NCBI GenBank assembly: GCA_910587735.1
Contig: CAJUNT010000008.1
Location: forward strand, 62,001 to 126,000
Origin: an uncultured Clostridia bacterium
GTDB taxonomy: Bacteria > Bacillota > Clostridia > Lachnospirales > Anaerotignaceae
DNA: 64,000 nucleotides
Direction: 5' to 3'
Shown here one piece after another: positions 7,329 to 17,752 of the stretch. The notes beneath the pieces were generated by a model. It was not told where the DNA came from. It made no database searches and saw only the letters and a program-made list of their open reading frames with translations. Every line of letters begins with the position of its first letter. Position 1 is the stretch's first letter. The position numbers were made by a program, and so were the translations under genes.

Positions 7329-9260
7329 TTATTCTACGCTAACGCCTGTATTGACATTACTTACTCTTGTTTTAATTTCTTGCTGTATTCTTTCAATCAC
7401 ATCTTTTAAATCAATTTGTCCTTCTTCTCCATTTGCTCTGGAACGTAATGAAACTTTATTTGCTGCCTCATCTTTTTCCCCCACAACAATGATATAAGGT
7501 ATTCTTTCATTTCTTGCCTCTCTAATTTTATAACCAATTTTTTCTGCCCTATGGTCTGTCTCTACTCTAATACCTGCCTTATCTAATTCGTCAGATACTT
7601 TATTTGCGTAATCTGCAAATTTTTCAGATATTGGCAACACTTTTACTTGTACTGGTGATAACCATGTTGGGAATTGTCCTGCATAATGCTCTATCAATAT
7701 ACCTATAAAACGCTCGATACTTCCGAAGCATACTCTATGAATCATAATAGGACGCTTTTTGCTACCGTTCGCTGCTGTATATTCTAATTCAAAACGCTCT
7801 GGCATTTGCATATCTAATTGTATTGTACCACACTGCCATGTTCTTCCAATAGAGTCCTCTAAATGAAAGTCAATTTTTGGTCCATAAAAAGCACCATCGC
7901 CTTCATTTACTGTATATGGTATATTATTTTCTTCTAAAGCATCCCTCAAACCATTTGTTGCTAATTCCCATGCTTCGTCAGAACCCATGCTATCCTCTGG
8001 ACGTGTGGAAAGTTCAATGTGATATTTGAATCCAAACAATTTATATACACTATCAATTAAACTGATAACACCACTGATTTCACTTGTAATTTGTTCCTCT
8101 GTCATAAATATATGAGCATCATCTTGATTAAAGCAGCGTACTCTCATCAAACCATGCAATGCACCAGATTTTTCATGTCTATGCACTAAACCGATTTCCC
8201 CTACTCTCATTGGCAAATCTCTATAAGAATGCATATCTTGTTTATACACAAGCATACCACCTGGACAGTTCATAGGTTTGACACAAAAATCATGTTCATC
8301 AATTACTGTTGTATACATATTATCTTTGTAGTGGTCCCAATGTCCGCTTGTTTCCCAAAGTTCTTTACTTAATATAATTGGCGTGCTGACTTCAACATAA
8401 CCTGCTTCTTTGTGTATTTCTCTCCAGTACTCTAACAATGTATTTTTCAATACCATGCCTTTTGGTAAAAAGAATGGGAATCCTGGACCTTCTTCTAATA
8501 ATGCAAACAATTTCAATTCTTTTCCTAATTTTCTATGGTCACGTTTTTTAGCCTCTTCCATCATTGTCAAATATGCTTCTAAATCAGATGTTTTTGTGTA
8601 TGCTGTACCATAAATACGAGAAAGCATTTTATTTTTTTCATTGCCTCTCCAGTATGCACCTGCAACAGATGTTAATTTGATTGCTTTGATTACTTTTGTG
8701 CTGAGCAGATGAGGACCAGCACAAAGGTCTATAAATTCACCTTGTTCATAAAAAGAAATTACTGCATCTTCTGGTAAATCATTAATCAATTCCACTTTAT
8801 ATGGCTCTTGTCTGTCTTCCATCAATTTAATTGCTTCTGCTCTTGGCAGTTCAAAACGCTCTAATGCTAAATCCTCTTTTGCAATTTTTTTCATTTCTTT
8901 TTCGATTTCTTCCAGTTCCTCTGGTGAAAATGGTTTTTCTCTGTCGAAATCATAATAAAAACCATCTGCTATGGAAGGACCGATTGCTAATTTTGTTTCT
9001 GGGTACAATCTTTTAATTGCTTGCGCCATAACATGAGACGCAGTATGACGAAATGCTTCTTTTCCTACTTCATCATCAAATGTGCATATATTTACCTCGG
9101 CATCGTTTTCTACAATAAAACGTAAATCTTTTGTTTCTCCATTTACAATACCAGCGCAGGCATTTCTTGCTAATCCTTCACTAATACTTCTTGCAATATC
9201 ATATACAGATACTGCATTGTCAAATTCTTTCACAACGCCATCTTTTAATGTAATTTTCAT
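7329..9260 (-). CDS. thrS: Threonyl-tRNA synthetase
   Basis: 643 aa, the usual length. The enzyme charges tRNA-Thr using ATP. Domains in order: TGS (N-terminal 60 residues, starting MKITLKDGVVKEF), the editing/SAD domain with HTASHVMAQA, the class II catalytic core with the zinc-site MNCPGGM and motif 2 HRHEKSGAL region, and the C-terminal anticodon-binding domain (VKVLPIS). The ATG at 9260 is chosen because aaggagag lies just before it; a longer frame adds eight residues over that site. Expression is controlled by the T-box leader upstream. Confidence 0.97.
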   Translation of the reverse strand: MKITLKDGVVKEFDNAVSVYDIARSISEGLARNACAGIVNGETKDLRFIVENDAEVNICTFDDEVGKEAFRHTASHVMAQAIKRLYPETKLAIGPSIADGFYYDFDREKPFSPEELEEIEKEMKKIAKEDLALERFELPRAEAIKLMEDRQEPYKVELINDLPEDAVISFYEQGEFIDLCAGPHLLSTKVIKAIKLTSVAGAYWRGNEKNKMLSRIYGTAYTKTSDLEAYLTMMEEAKKRDHRKLGKELKLFALLEEGPGFPFFLPKGMVLKNTLLEYWREIHKEAGYVEVSTPIILSKELWETSGHWDHYKDNMYTTVIDEHDFCVKPMNCPGGMLVYKQDMHSYRDLPMRVGEIGLVHRHEKSGALHGLMRVRCFNQDDAHIFMTEEQITSEISGVISLIDSVYKLFGFKYHIELSTRPEDSMGSDEAWELATNGLRDALEENNIPYTVNEGDGAFYGPKIDFHLEDSIGRTWQCGTIQLDMQMPERFELEYTAANGSKKRPIMIHRVCFGSIERFIGILIEHYAGQFPTWLSPVQVKVLPISEKFADYANKVSDELDKAGIRVETDHRAEKIGYKIREARNERIPYIIVVGEKDEAANKVSLRSRANGEEGQIDLKDVIERIQQEIKTRVSNVNTGVSVE

Positions 9261-9420
9261 ATTTTTTTCTCTCCTTATTTTCATATTATATTGTTTCCGC
9301 TTTTTTCAAACGGCTGATATCAAATTTTAAATGGTGTATATCTGTATCATGTAATTTTATAGTAATCTGATTTTTTCAATAATTGTTTTTATCAATACCC
9401 CCTTCTCTATTTCATAAACC

Positions 9421-9682
9421 AAAAATGCCCTCAATCCCTTCTCAAATGAAAAAGGGACGAGAGCATAAAATTCCCGCGGTTCCACCCTAATTGTTTTATA
9501 AAAAACCACTTTACAATAACGATAACGTAGTCAACGGGCTGTATTAAAGCCACTCCGAGGTGGTTTTCGCTTTCACCTTCAATCAAAAATGCTCTCAACC
9601 AAAAACTTTTAAATATTCTTATTTTTGACATTTTTTCTCTGTATGTATCTGGTGTGCTACTGTCCTCATCAACGCTTTACTT
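9421..9682 (-). ncRNA. T-box leader of thrS
   Basis: The minus strand carries the T-box sequence AGGGTGGAACCGCGG (core at 9471-9487), which pairs with the uncharged tRNA acceptor end. It is followed by a terminator stem (9421-9466) ending in a T-run. The 5' part (GAGGACAGTAGC) fits stem I. Uncharged tRNA-Thr should cause readthrough into thrS. I did not resolve the specifier loop; ACC and ACT triplets are both present. A further 160 nt separates the terminator from thrS. Confidence 0.92.
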
Positions 9683-9688
9683 TACACA

Positions 9689-9716
9689 ATTATATCACAA
9701 CTATTTTTTCTGTCAA
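9689..9716 (-). promoter_or_regulatory. thrS promoter
   Basis: TTGACA (9716-9711), 16-nt spacer, TATAAT (9694-9689) on the minus strand: a full consensus promoter just ahead of the T-box leader. Confidence 0.85.
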
Positions 9717-9752
9717 TATATGTTTTATGTATAAGTTATTTTTTATAGATAT

Positions 9753-10493
9753 CTATGATAATACTTTTGCTAAAAATGCTTGTAAACGTTCACTTTTTGG
9801 AGATTCAAATATTTGTTTTGGAGTACCTTCTTCTATTTGTTTGCCATCTGCCATAAACATTACTCTTGTTGCTACCTCTTTGGCGAATCCCATTTCATGT
9901 GTTACAACGACCATTGTCATGTTTTCTTTTGCAAGTCCCTTCATAACTTCTAATACTTCTCCTACCATTTCAGGGTCTAATGCTGATGTAGGTTCATCAA
10001 AAAGCATAACTTCTGGTTGCATACACAATGCACGAACAATGGCAATTCTTTGTTTTTGTCCACCTGAAAGCTGTGAAGGATAAGCATTTGCTCTATCATC
10101 TAATCCTACTCTTTTTAAAAGTTCCATAGCTAATTTTGTTGCTTCTTGTTCGCTTTTGTTTTGCAATTTCATAGGTGCAATAATCATATTTTTTAATATT
10201 GTCATATGAGGAAATAAATTAAAATGCTGAAATACCATACCCATTTTTTGTCTGTGTATATTGATATCCGTTTTTTTATCTGTAATATTTACTCCTTCAA
10301 AAAAGATATCTCCATTTGTTGGTACTTCTAAAAGATTTAAACAACGGAGAAATGTTGATTTTCCAGATCCAGAAGGTCCAATAACAACAACCACTTCTCC
10401 CTTTTTAATTTCTGCGTTAATATCAGAAAGCGCTTTCATTTCTCCAAATTCTTTATCCAAATGTCGTACGCTGATTAAACTTTCAGTGGTCAC
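9753..10493 (-). CDS. Polar amino-acid ABC transporter, ATPase
   Basis: 246 aa, full length for the GlnQ/HisP type. Walker A is GPSGSGKST (about residue 38), the ABC signature LSGGQKQR and Walker [13 protein letters not shown] follow, and the switch histidine is in VVVTHEMGF. It energises uptake of a polar amino acid with the permease and binding protein encoded upstream. It begins with GTG and overlaps the permease gene by 11 nt. The exact substrate (glutamine, cystine, arginine or other) cannot be fixed. Confidence 0.93.
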   Translation of the reverse strand: MTTESLISVRHLDKEFGEMKALSDINAEIKKGEVVVVIGPSGSGKSTFLRCLNLLEVPTNGDIFFEGVNITDKKTDINIHRQKMGMVFQHFNLFPHMTILKNMIIAPMKLQNKSEQEATKLAMELLKRVGLDDRANAYPSQLSGGQKQRIAIVRALCMQPEVMLFDEPTSALDPEMVGEVLEVMKGLAKENMTMVVVTHEMGFAKEVATRVMFMADGKQIEEGTPKQIFESPKSERLQAFLAKVLS

Positions 10494-11172
10494 TGTTTCT
10501 CAACTTCCTTTCCAATCTATTTACACCTGCGGTCATAATCATAACAATTACTAAATAAATCGCTGCTACTGTTAACAGTGGAAAATATGGGTCATAAGTA
10601 CGACTTCTAATGATATCTCCGCCTTTTGTCAAGTCTTGTATAGCAATATAACCACATATTGCCGTTTCTTTTAACAATACAATCATTTCATTTCCTAATG
10701 CTGGCAAAACATTTTTGAGTGCTTGAGGCAATATAATATATATCATTGTTTGTATATATGTAAATCCTAAACTTCTGCCTGCCTCCATTTGCCCCTTATC
10801 AATAGATAATATACCAGAACGCACAATCTCAGCAACATAAGCACCCGAGTTAATACCAAATGCAAGTATCGCAACAAGTATTTTATTATTTATACTTGCA
10901 AATACAATAAAGAATAATATCAAAAGCTGTACCATTGTTGGTGTACCACGAATCAGTATTAAATAAATATCACATATTACATTTGGCAATTTTAACTTTC
11001 CTGTCATACTATGCGTTGATTTTATAATGGCTATTAAAAATCCTACTGCAACACCCAACAATACTGCAAAAAATGTAATTTTTAATGTTGTAAAAAAACC
11101 ATTTACTATAAATAAATATCTATCTTCCGCAATAAAATTTCTTACAAAACCATTATGAAGCATTTCCAACAT
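10483..11172 (-). CDS. Polar amino-acid ABC transporter, permease
   Basis: About 229 aa with five hydrophobic segments of the HisM/GlnP family. The EAA loop reads [23 protein letters not shown], the part contacting the ATPase. The ATG at 11172 is 7 nt from AAGGGGG, better than the ATG two codons earlier, which is only 1 nt away. It is the middle gene of a binding protein-permease-ATPase operon; a strong hairpin separates it from the binding-protein gene. Confidence 0.92.
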   Translation of the reverse strand: MLEMLHNGFVRNFIAEDRYLFIVNGFFTTLKITFFAVLLGVAVGFLIAIIKSTHSMTGKLKLPNVICDIYLILIRGTPTMVQLLILFFIVFASINNKILVAILAFGINSGAYVAEIVRSGILSIDKGQMEAGRSLGFTYIQTMIYIILPQALKNVLPALGNEMIVLLKETAICGYIAIQDLTKGGDIIRSRTYDPYFPLLTVAAIYLVIVMIMTAGVNRLERKLRNSDH

Positions 11173-11210
11173 ATCCATACCCCCTTCTTATACATCATAT
11201 TTTTATAAAA

Positions 11211-11240
11211 TTACCCACCAGAGCATACTAAGGTGGGTAA
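11211..11240 (-). terminator. Intercistronic hairpin in the ABC operon
   Basis: TTACCCACC (11211-11219) pairs with GGTGGGTAA (11232-11240). The minus strand then has TTTTAT, a weak U-tract. Such hairpins let the binding protein be made in excess over the membrane parts by partial termination or 3'-end protection; which applies is not visible. Confidence 0.65.
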
Positions 11241-11274
11241 ATCACTTTAAATTATTGAAATAAAAATCATTTCA

Positions 11275-12087
11275 TTATTCAGCTGTAATATATTTATCAA
11301 CGATTTCTTGTAATTTTCCGCTTTCTTTTAATTCAGCTAATGCTGCATTGATTTGTTCTACTAATTCTGTATTACCTTTTTTTACTGCAATAGCGTATTC
11401 TTCTTCTGTAAATGGCTCGTCCAATACTTTTACATCAGCATTATCTGCTGCTAATGCTTTTGCAACTTGGTCATCAATAATAACTGCATCAATTTTACCT
11501 TGTGCGAGAGCTTGTACTGCCTCAAAACCTTTGTTATATCTTTCTACTGTATCTGTTACATCAGAAGCATAAAGGTCGCCTGTTGTGCCAAGCTGTACGC
11601 CGATTGCTTTTCCTTCCACATCAGCCGCACCTGTAATTTCTGTATTATCTGCTTTTATAATAATTACTTGAGATGCTTTTACATAAGTATCTGTAAAATC
11701 AACAGATGCTTTTCTATCTTCTGTTACTGTCATACCAGCAACACCAATATCTGCTTTACCAGATAATATTGCAGGAATAATGGAATCAAAAGCCATATCT
11801 TCTACTTTTAATTCTTTTCCCATACTCTCTGCTACTGCTCTTGCAATTTCTACGTCAATACCTACAATATCCTGTCCTTCATAAAATTCATATGGTGGAA
11901 ATTCTGCATTTGTTGCCATAACAAATACATCACCTGTTGTTTCTCCTTCTGTGCCTTCTCCTTGTGTTACCTCAGTATTTTGTTCTTCAACGTTATTTGC
12001 TTCTGGTGATGAACCACATCCAGCCATTGCAAAAAGCATTGTTGTAGTCATTGCAAATGCAAATACTGCTTTTAAATATTTTTTCAT
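11275..12087 (-). CDS. Polar amino-acid-binding lipoprotein
   Basis: 270 aa of SBP family 3. A signal peptide ends in the lipobox FAMAGC, so the mature protein is lipid-anchored at Cys23 on the outer face of the membrane. The body has the family pattern: FVMATNAEFPPYEF, VGIDVEIARAVAES, GKADIGVAGMTVTEDR and a late GKIDAVIIDDQVA. The linker after the cysteine is acidic. It delivers the amino acid to the permease/ATPase encoded next. The ATG follows agggagga, and a consensus promoter lies upstream. Confidence 0.94.
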   Translation of the reverse strand: MKKYLKAVFAFAMTTTMLFAMAGCGSSPEANNVEEQNTEVTQGEGTEGETTGDVFVMATNAEFPPYEFYEGQDIVGIDVEIARAVAESMGKELKVEDMAFDSIIPAILSGKADIGVAGMTVTEDRKASVDFTDTYVKASQVIIIKADNTEITGAADVEGKAIGVQLGTTGDLYASDVTDTVERYNKGFEAVQALAQGKIDAVIIDDQVAKALAADNADVKVLDEPFTEEEYAIAVKKGNTELVEQINAALAELKESGKLQEIVDKYITAE

Positions 12088-12138
12088 GATAATACTTCCT
12101 CCCTAAAAATCTAATTTACTTTATTTATCACAATTAGC

Positions 12139-12167
12139 ATTATACTTCTTGTATGAATATAATGCAA
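12139..12167 (-). promoter_or_regulatory. Promoter of the amino-acid ABC operon
   Basis: TTGCAT (12167-12162), 17-nt spacer, TATAAT (12144-12139) on the minus strand, about 50 nt before the binding-protein start. Confidence 0.75.
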
Positions 12168-12277
12168 GTATTTTTTAATAAAAAATCAAATATATTTTTA
12201 ATATGATGTAATAAAATTGCAATTACTATATCATCATTTACATGATATAATAATGTTTTAAATATTGTATTTTAGGG

Positions 12278-12330
12278 AAAAAAGAAATATCCATAATCTA
12301 TATTCTAGTAATATAGATTATGGATATTTC
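12278..12330 (-). terminator. Long-stem terminator downstream of the CLC gene
   Basis: 12284-12303 and 12311-12330 form a perfect 20-bp stem with a 7-nt loop. On the minus strand a TTTTTT follows, so it terminates the CLC transcript about 110 nt after its stop. The rest of the 353-nt gap (12088-12440) holds only the ABC promoter and A/T-rich sequence. Confidence 0.8.
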
Positions 12331-12440
12331 AATATAATACACTTTTTTTACATTATTTTAAACATTTGTATACCATTCTTTTTATGCATTTATGCATTAT
12401 TTTATGTATAATTTATATTACTGAAATAATATCACAATCA

Positions 12441-13682
12441 CTAATTTGCATTACGGTTAATGAATTCTGGTTTTACTTTTGAATACATAATCTTTTGCTC
12501 ACTATATAAACTATAATATCCAGAAAGCATATAGCTAATTGCACAAACAAGCGTATAATAAGCAACTTGTTCTCCTCCAAATAATTCTACTGAAAGTACA
12601 ATAGCAGATAAAGGACAATTTGTAACACCACAAAATAATGCGCCCATACCTAATGCTGCACCAAATGATGGACTGAATCCCATAAAACTACTAATACTTG
12701 CGCCAAATGTTGCTCCCACAAAAAAAGATGGTACAATTTCTCCGCCCTTAAAACCAGCACCTAATGTAATTGCTGTAAATAATATTTTCCATAAAAATGC
12801 AAAAGGCTCTACACCACCATAAAATGCCCATTGTATTACGTCCACACCTGCACCATTATAATCTCTTGTACCTGATATATATGTTAATGCAATCACAATA
12901 CAGCCTCCCACAAATACCCTTTTATATGGATTGGGGAAATATATTTTATATAATGCAGATACTTTTTTCATTGTTGTGCAAAAAAGTATACTAAGTAATG
13001 CGCCAATAATACCAAAAAACATAACACTGATACAAGCTGAGAATGATATACCTTGTGGCGCACCTGTCAACAAAAATGATGTGGGTTTGATGCCACAATA
13101 TGCAGATAATCCTGCACCAATTAAAGCGGAAATTGTGCAAGGTACAATGGCAGAATAATGCATAATACCTACTGTAATAACTTCCATAGAAAATACAACT
13201 GATGCTATGGGTGTGCCAAAAAGTGCAGCAAAAGCAGCACTCATACCACACATTGTAATAATTCTCTCATCTTTTTCGTCTAATTCTAACACTCTACCTA
13301 ATTTTCCAGCAATACTACCCCCAAGTTGTAACGCTGCACCTTCTCTACCAGAAGACCCTCCAAAAAAATGGGTAATAATTGTGCTGACAAATATCAGTGG
13401 CGCCATTTTTAATGTTATTTTTTCATTTGTTCTGACAGATACCAATATAAAATTTGTACCTCTATCTTTATCCATACCCTCTAAATGATAAAAATATACA
13501 ATCGCTAAACCGCCAAAAGGTAACAACCATAAAAGTATTGGATAAGTCATGCGATATTCTGTGGCAATTTCAATACCAAAATGAAAAATAATTCCTATTA
13601 GTCCTACAATTACTCCTACAATACTTCCGAAAAATATCCATTCGCCAAAAATACAAAATTGTTCATATGCTTTTTTCCACAT
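12441..13682 (-). CDS. CLC-family anion channel or antiporter
   Basis: 413 aa with about ten membrane helices. The gating-glutamate motif appears as GGSSGREGAALQLGG (near residue 112) and the later filter motif as GGEIVPSFFVGATFG. The first classical GSGIP motif and the conserved C-terminal filter tyrosine were not seen, so it belongs to a divergent branch; bacterial CLCs of divergent type include fluoride/proton antiporters. Whether it moves chloride or fluoride, as channel or antiporter, is open. No cytoplasmic CBS domains. The ATG follows gaggggg. It appears monocistronic, with its own terminator. Confidence 0.85.
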   Translation of the reverse strand: MWKKAYEQFCIFGEWIFFGSIVGVIVGLIGIIFHFGIEIATEYRMTYPILLWLLPFGGLAIVYFYHLEGMDKDRGTNFILVSVRTNEKITLKMAPLIFVSTIITHFFGGSSGREGAALQLGGSIAGKLGRVLELDEKDERIITMCGMSAAFAALFGTPIASVVFSMEVITVGIMHYSAIVPCTISALIGAGLSAYCGIKPTSFLLTGAPQGISFSACISVMFFGIIGALLSILFCTTMKKVSALYKIYFPNPYKRVFVGGCIVIALTYISGTRDYNGAGVDVIQWAFYGGVEPFAFLWKILFTAITLGAGFKGGEIVPSFFVGATFGASISSFMGFSPSFGAALGMGALFCGVTNCPLSAIVLSVELFGGEQVAYYTLVCAISYMLSGYYSLYSEQKIMYSKVKPEFINRNAN

Positions 13683-13730
13683 AGTATCCCCCTCAAAACC
13701 ATAACTACAATTTTATAAAATTTACAAAAC

Positions 13731-13777
13731 ATTAGTAAATACTCCGTTGCCCCAATTCACGGAGTATATTTACTAAT
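13731..13777. terminator. Long hairpin between CLC and histidine kinase genes
   Basis: ATTAGTAAATACTCCGT (13731-13747) pairs along its length with ACGGAGTAT-AT-TTACTAAT (13759-13777) apart from a 2-nt bulge. There is no clear T-run, so it may end the histidine kinase transcript inefficiently or stabilise its 3' end. Confidence 0.5.
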
Positions 13778-13813
13778 GCACAGAATATACAAAATAATAC
13801 TCAAATATATTGA

Positions 13814-16042
13814 TTATTCTTGCTGTTCCTCTGATTCTTCTGTATTATGTTCTATCCATATAGGCATCATAACGATTGCTTTAAATAAATCTCCATCAAT
13901 ATTGATTTCAAATTTGCCATCTTGTATTTCAGAAAGACTTTTCGCAATAGACAAGCCTAATCCAGAGCCTTCTGTAGTACGAGAAACATCTCCCCTCACA
14001 AAACGGTCCATTAACTGGTCTGGTGTAATATCTATAGAAGCAGCAGAGATATTTTTGATAATCATGACACCCATATCATTCATATGAAAAATATCTACAT
14101 AAACACGAGAATTTGACATAGAATACTTTATAACATTTGTAATTAAATTTTCTAATATCCTCCACATATGCCTACCGTCTGCATATATAATGGTTTCTTG
14201 TTCACAATTGATTTTTATAGTTAATCCTGCTTTTTCAATTTTCTCTTCTAATTCTCCTATTGCCTGCATGAAAAGCAGTTTCAAATCTACTTTTCCTTTT
14301 GTAACTGTTAAATTTCCACTAGATGCCTTACTTGCCTCAATTAAATCTTCAATCAACTGTTTTAAACGATAAGACTTTTCATGTAATACTTCAACAAATT
14401 CTTTTGCTTTTTCATTATCCAATGTTTCCTTTTTTAATAAATCTACATAGGTAATAATAGAAGTTAAAGGCGTTTTTAAATCATGAGATACATTTGTAAT
14501 CAATTCCGCTTTCATTCTTTCGCCTTTCACTGCTTCTTCTACTGCTTCTCTCAATCCACATTGTATGTTTGCAACATCTTCTGCAAAATTTTTAAAAGAA
14601 GGAGAAATCTTTTTTAAATCTAATTCATATGCAAAATTGCCCTTTGATGTTTCTTTTACAGAAATCATAACTTTTGTAAGAGAGCCTAATGCCCTTGCAC
14701 AAAATGCTGCTGCAATACCATTAAACAAAAGCATACAAAATAGTAAAAATAATGCAATACCTCCTGTACCATATAATATAGCATTTAATAAAAACATTGT
14801 CATAATACAATTTGCCATACCATAACCCATAAGCAAAAATACAATCCAGCCACAAAATGTTTTTCCGCTAAATAAATAACTGATTTTGCGTAATATTGCA
14901 GCTACCATAGTATTACTGAAAAAACGTTTGCCTTTTATTTGTCTGGAAAGACTTGTTGTAAAACTTAGCCATACTGTACTATATAATATAAGCAATGCAC
15001 CTAATAATGTTGAAAAAATGTATGTCCATAAATAGTATGTACTGTTGTATAATATCACATTGCAAAGTAATAGCGTTATAAAACCTGCAACTAAATTAAA
15101 TATTGTAAACAGTATAATGTGAATATCATTATATATTCTATCTATTACTAAATATTCTATATCGCCACCTCTTTGACTTTGTCCTGCTACACGAATTAAA
15201 TACAATAGTGATATAATAATTGCAATACACGCTGTAATCGCAACCCCCGTTAATATAGGATAACTTCTTTTTATCATATAAAATTCTTCTTGTTCTCTGT
15301 AAAAAGCATCTCCTGGTAAAAGAGGCTCTCTTATTGCCGCATAAAGTTTGCAACCGCTTTTTTCAAATACCTCATCATGATATTCTGTATAATATCCTAA
15401 ATTATCAATAGAAAAACCGCCTTCTAATATAATACTTCTTGTCATATTAGAAATACCTTCTTTTGAAATATTTCCTGATATCTTATTACCATTTTCATTT
15501 TCTAAATAATAAAAGAAATTTTCATAATCATTTAATTCCCTTTTCATATTTCTATAAACTTCTAATTGATTTTGTATATACATATTTCTATATTGATATA
15601 AACGGGTTTCTACTAATGTTTTATATTCTTCAAAATTACTTTGCAGATTTTCAGGTATTTTATTTTTAATAATTAAGCCATCATATGTATCATTTACTTC
15701 TGTACTTTGTGTAATCACACCATCTATTACACTATAATAATTTTTGAAACTCGTAAGTAAATCTTCTTTGGAAAGATGTTCTCCTGCTTCAATACTTTTT
15801 TCATCTTTAAAATATACTGATACATTGATTACATCACTTAATAATTTATCAAAACGTGTTCTAAAATTTTGTGTTTCATAATAACTATTTGTCGCAACTG
15901 CTTGATATTTCCAATTTTGACTAATATTCAAAAAAATCATACTAGATAGATACAATGTTAATACACCTATAAAGTATATCATCGCTGCAAAAATCTTTGT
16001 CCTAGTCAAATATTGACTAGTTTTTTTCGATTTTGTAGCCAA
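13814..16042 (-). CDS. Sensor histidine kinase
   Basis: A 742-aa membrane kinase. TM1 lies near residues 13-36, a sensor domain of roughly 220 residues follows, then a cluster of about six hydrophobic segments (about residues 260-450), a HAMP-like part, and the kinase core. The phospho-histidine is in NVSHDLKTPLTS, the ATP-binding N-box is ENLITNVIKYS and the G-box is GSGLGLSIAKS. The multi-span central part is unusual. The frame opens with TTG inside the last codons of the response regulator (26-nt overlap), implying coupling; the exact start is uncertain. It should phosphorylate that regulator; the signal is unknown. Confidence 0.88.
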   Translation of the reverse strand: MATKSKKTSQYLTRTKIFAAMIYFIGVLTLYLSSMIFLNISQNWKYQAVATNSYYETQNFRTRFDKLLSDVINVSVYFKDEKSIEAGEHLSKEDLLTSFKNYYSVIDGVITQSTEVNDTYDGLIIKNKIPENLQSNFEEYKTLVETRLYQYRNMYIQNQLEVYRNMKRELNDYENFFYYLENENGNKISGNISKEGISNMTRSIILEGGFSIDNLGYYTEYHDEVFEKSGCKLYAAIREPLLPGDAFYREQEEFYMIKRSYPILTGVAITACIAIIISLLYLIRVAGQSQRGGDIEYLVIDRIYNDIHIILFTIFNLVAGFITLLLCNVILYNSTYYLWTYIFSTLLGALLILYSTVWLSFTTSLSRQIKGKRFFSNTMVAAILRKISYLFSGKTFCGWIVFLLMGYGMANCIMTMFLLNAILYGTGGIALFLLFCMLLFNGIAAAFCARALGSLTKVMISVKETSKGNFAYELDLKKISPSFKNFAEDVANIQCGLREAVEEAVKGERMKAELITNVSHDLKTPLTSIITYVDLLKKETLDNEKAKEFVEVLHEKSYRLKQLIEDLIEASKASSGNLTVTKGKVDLKLLFMQAIGELEEKIEKAGLTIKINCEQETIIYADGRHMWRILENLITNVIKYSMSNSRVYVDIFHMNDMGVMIIKNISAASIDITPDQLMDRFVRGDVSRTTEGSGLGLSIAKSLSEIQDGKFEINIDGDLFKAIVMMPIWIEHNTEESEEQQE

Positions 16043-16718
16043 TTCCCCACACCACCTTTAAATATCTTGGCTCTTTCGGATTGATTTCTATTTTTTCTCT
16101 AATTCTTCTAATATGTACAGAAACCGTATTTTCTGGTGCAAATGAAAGTTCATTCCAAACATTTTCATAAATTTGGTCAATAGAAAATACTTTTCCTGCA
16201 TTTTCCATTAAAAGCTGTAATATACCATATTCTGTTGCTGTTAATTTTACTTTTTCACCTTCCACTCTTACCTCTTTGGCATCTTTGTCTAGTTCTAATC
16301 CCCCTATTTTAATAATATTGCTTTTTTCTGCAATACTGCCTAGTGTGGTATATCTTCTCATTTGACTTTTTACTCTTGCTAATAATTCCAAAGGATTAAA
16401 AGGCTTTGTAATATAATCGTCTGCACCAAAATTTAATCCTAATATTTTATCAGTGTCCTCTGATTTTGCAGATAATATAATAATGGGTATATTTAATCTT
16501 TCTCTAATTTTAATTGTAGTGTTTAAACCATCCATTTTTGGCATCATAATATCCAAAAGTATTAAATGAATTTCATTTTGCTCTAAAGCATGTAATGCCT
16601 CCTCTCCATTGTATGCCTTTATAATATTATAATTTTCTTGTTTTAAATAAATTTCAATCGCATCTACAATAGATTTTTCATCATCGCACACCAATATATT
16701 AAATTTTTCCATTTCCAT
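16017..16718 (-). CDS. OmpR-family response regulator
   Basis: 233 aa. The receiver domain has the acidic pair DDE, phospho-aspartate in LILLDIMMPKMDG and the conserved lysine in ITKPFNP. The winged-helix domain includes LTATEYGILQLLMENAGKV and VSVHIRRIREKI, typical of OmpR/PhoB proteins. It would bind DNA once phosphorylated by the kinase encoded immediately downstream. The ATG follows aaggagggg. Targets are not evident; the genes beside it are not obviously co-regulated. Confidence 0.93.
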   Translation of the reverse strand: MEMEKFNILVCDDEKSIVDAIEIYLKQENYNIIKAYNGEEALHALEQNEIHLILLDIMMPKMDGLNTTIKIRERLNIPIIILSAKSEDTDKILGLNFGADDYITKPFNPLELLARVKSQMRRYTTLGSIAEKSNIIKIGGLELDKDAKEVRVEGEKVKLTATEYGILQLLMENAGKVFSIDQIYENVWNELSFAPENTVSVHIRRIREKIEINPKEPRYLKVVWGIGYKIEKN

Positions 16719-16846
16719 AATGCCCCTCCTTATACTGCATTTTCTTTTTTCACTTCCTTATGATAGTATTTTAAGCACCCTATCATAATGATAACAATAT
16801 AAATTTACAAATTATAAAATACTTCTCTTAAAAAATTCTTACACTT

Positions 16847-17734
16847 TTAGCATTTATTTCTTTGTGATAGTACAGGTATGATAACACCGCCTAATACTAA
16901 TATCATACCTGTTATTTTTTGCCATGAAATCTCCTCTTGAAATATCAGTATTCCTATCATTGCTGCTACAACTGGCTCTATTGTAGCAATTACAGAGGCT
17001 TGACTTGCTTGCATACTACTCAATCCTTTTGTATAACAAATGTATGGTATTAGTGCCGTTATAATAGAAAACAGTACCATATCAAATAAAACATTTTTTT
17101 CTATTATTTTTTGTAATAATTGTACAGGATTTACTAAAAAACAAGTAAATACTGCGGCAAATACAAATGTATAAAATGTAATTGTAAGAGAATGATAATT
17201 TTTTTTGATAGCAAACATACCAAATATACTATATAAAGCATAACCAATACCAGAACAAATACCAAATAATATACCTTTTGCTGTGTATATGGTTTTTTCT
17301 GCACCTAATACACCTGTTACAAATACACAACCTAAAAATGTTATTGCTACCACAATACATTTTATTTTTGTCAGTTTTTCTCCAAAAAGAAATAACGAAC
17401 TTACCATGACAATAGCAGGTGCAGTATATAATAATACTGCCGCAACACCTAAACTTGTTTCAAGTATTGCTTTCATATAACACCAGTTAAAAAATGCATA
17501 ACTGCAAATACCTGTACCAATAAAATAACGAATGTCTGTGATATTGTGCAAACAAAGCAATTTTTTATCTTTTAAAAACAGTATTGGTATTAATAATATA
17601 GTATCTATTGTCATTTTTGTGAAAAGCATTTCCATTTCACTAAATCCAAGTATTGTAATATTCTTTGTAAATAATCCCAAAGAACCCCAGCAAATACCTG
17701 CAAATAATACCAATGTCCATGCCATATTTTTCAT
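16847..17734 (-). CDS. EamA/DMT-family transporter
   Basis: 295 aa with ten predicted membrane helices in two EamA halves; the second half has the SVIATIEPVVAAMIG segment usual in this family. Such proteins export amino acids, metabolites or drugs; the substrate is not predictable. It starts 18 nt after addA and is probably on the same transcript, with the ATG after a purine-rich ribosome site. No terminator was recognised in the 128 nt after it. Confidence 0.85.
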   Translation of the reverse strand: MKNMAWTLVLFAGICWGSLGLFTKNITILGFSEMEMLFTKMTIDTILLIPILFLKDKKLLCLHNITDIRYFIGTGICSYAFFNWCYMKAILETSLGVAAVLLYTAPAIVMVSSLFLFGEKLTKIKCIVVAITFLGCVFVTGVLGAEKTIYTAKGILFGICSGIGYALYSIFGMFAIKKNYHSLTITFYTFVFAAVFTCFLVNPVQLLQKIIEKNVLFDMVLFSIITALIPYICYTKGLSSMQASQASVIATIEPVVAAMIGILIFQEEISWQKITGMILVLGGVIIPVLSQRNKC

Positions 17735-17752
17735 TTCTTCCTCTTCCTTTCA

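Noticed and set aside
9431..9631. Reading frame within the thrS leader
   Set aside because: It lies wholly inside the T-box RNA, whose conserved words explain the sequence.
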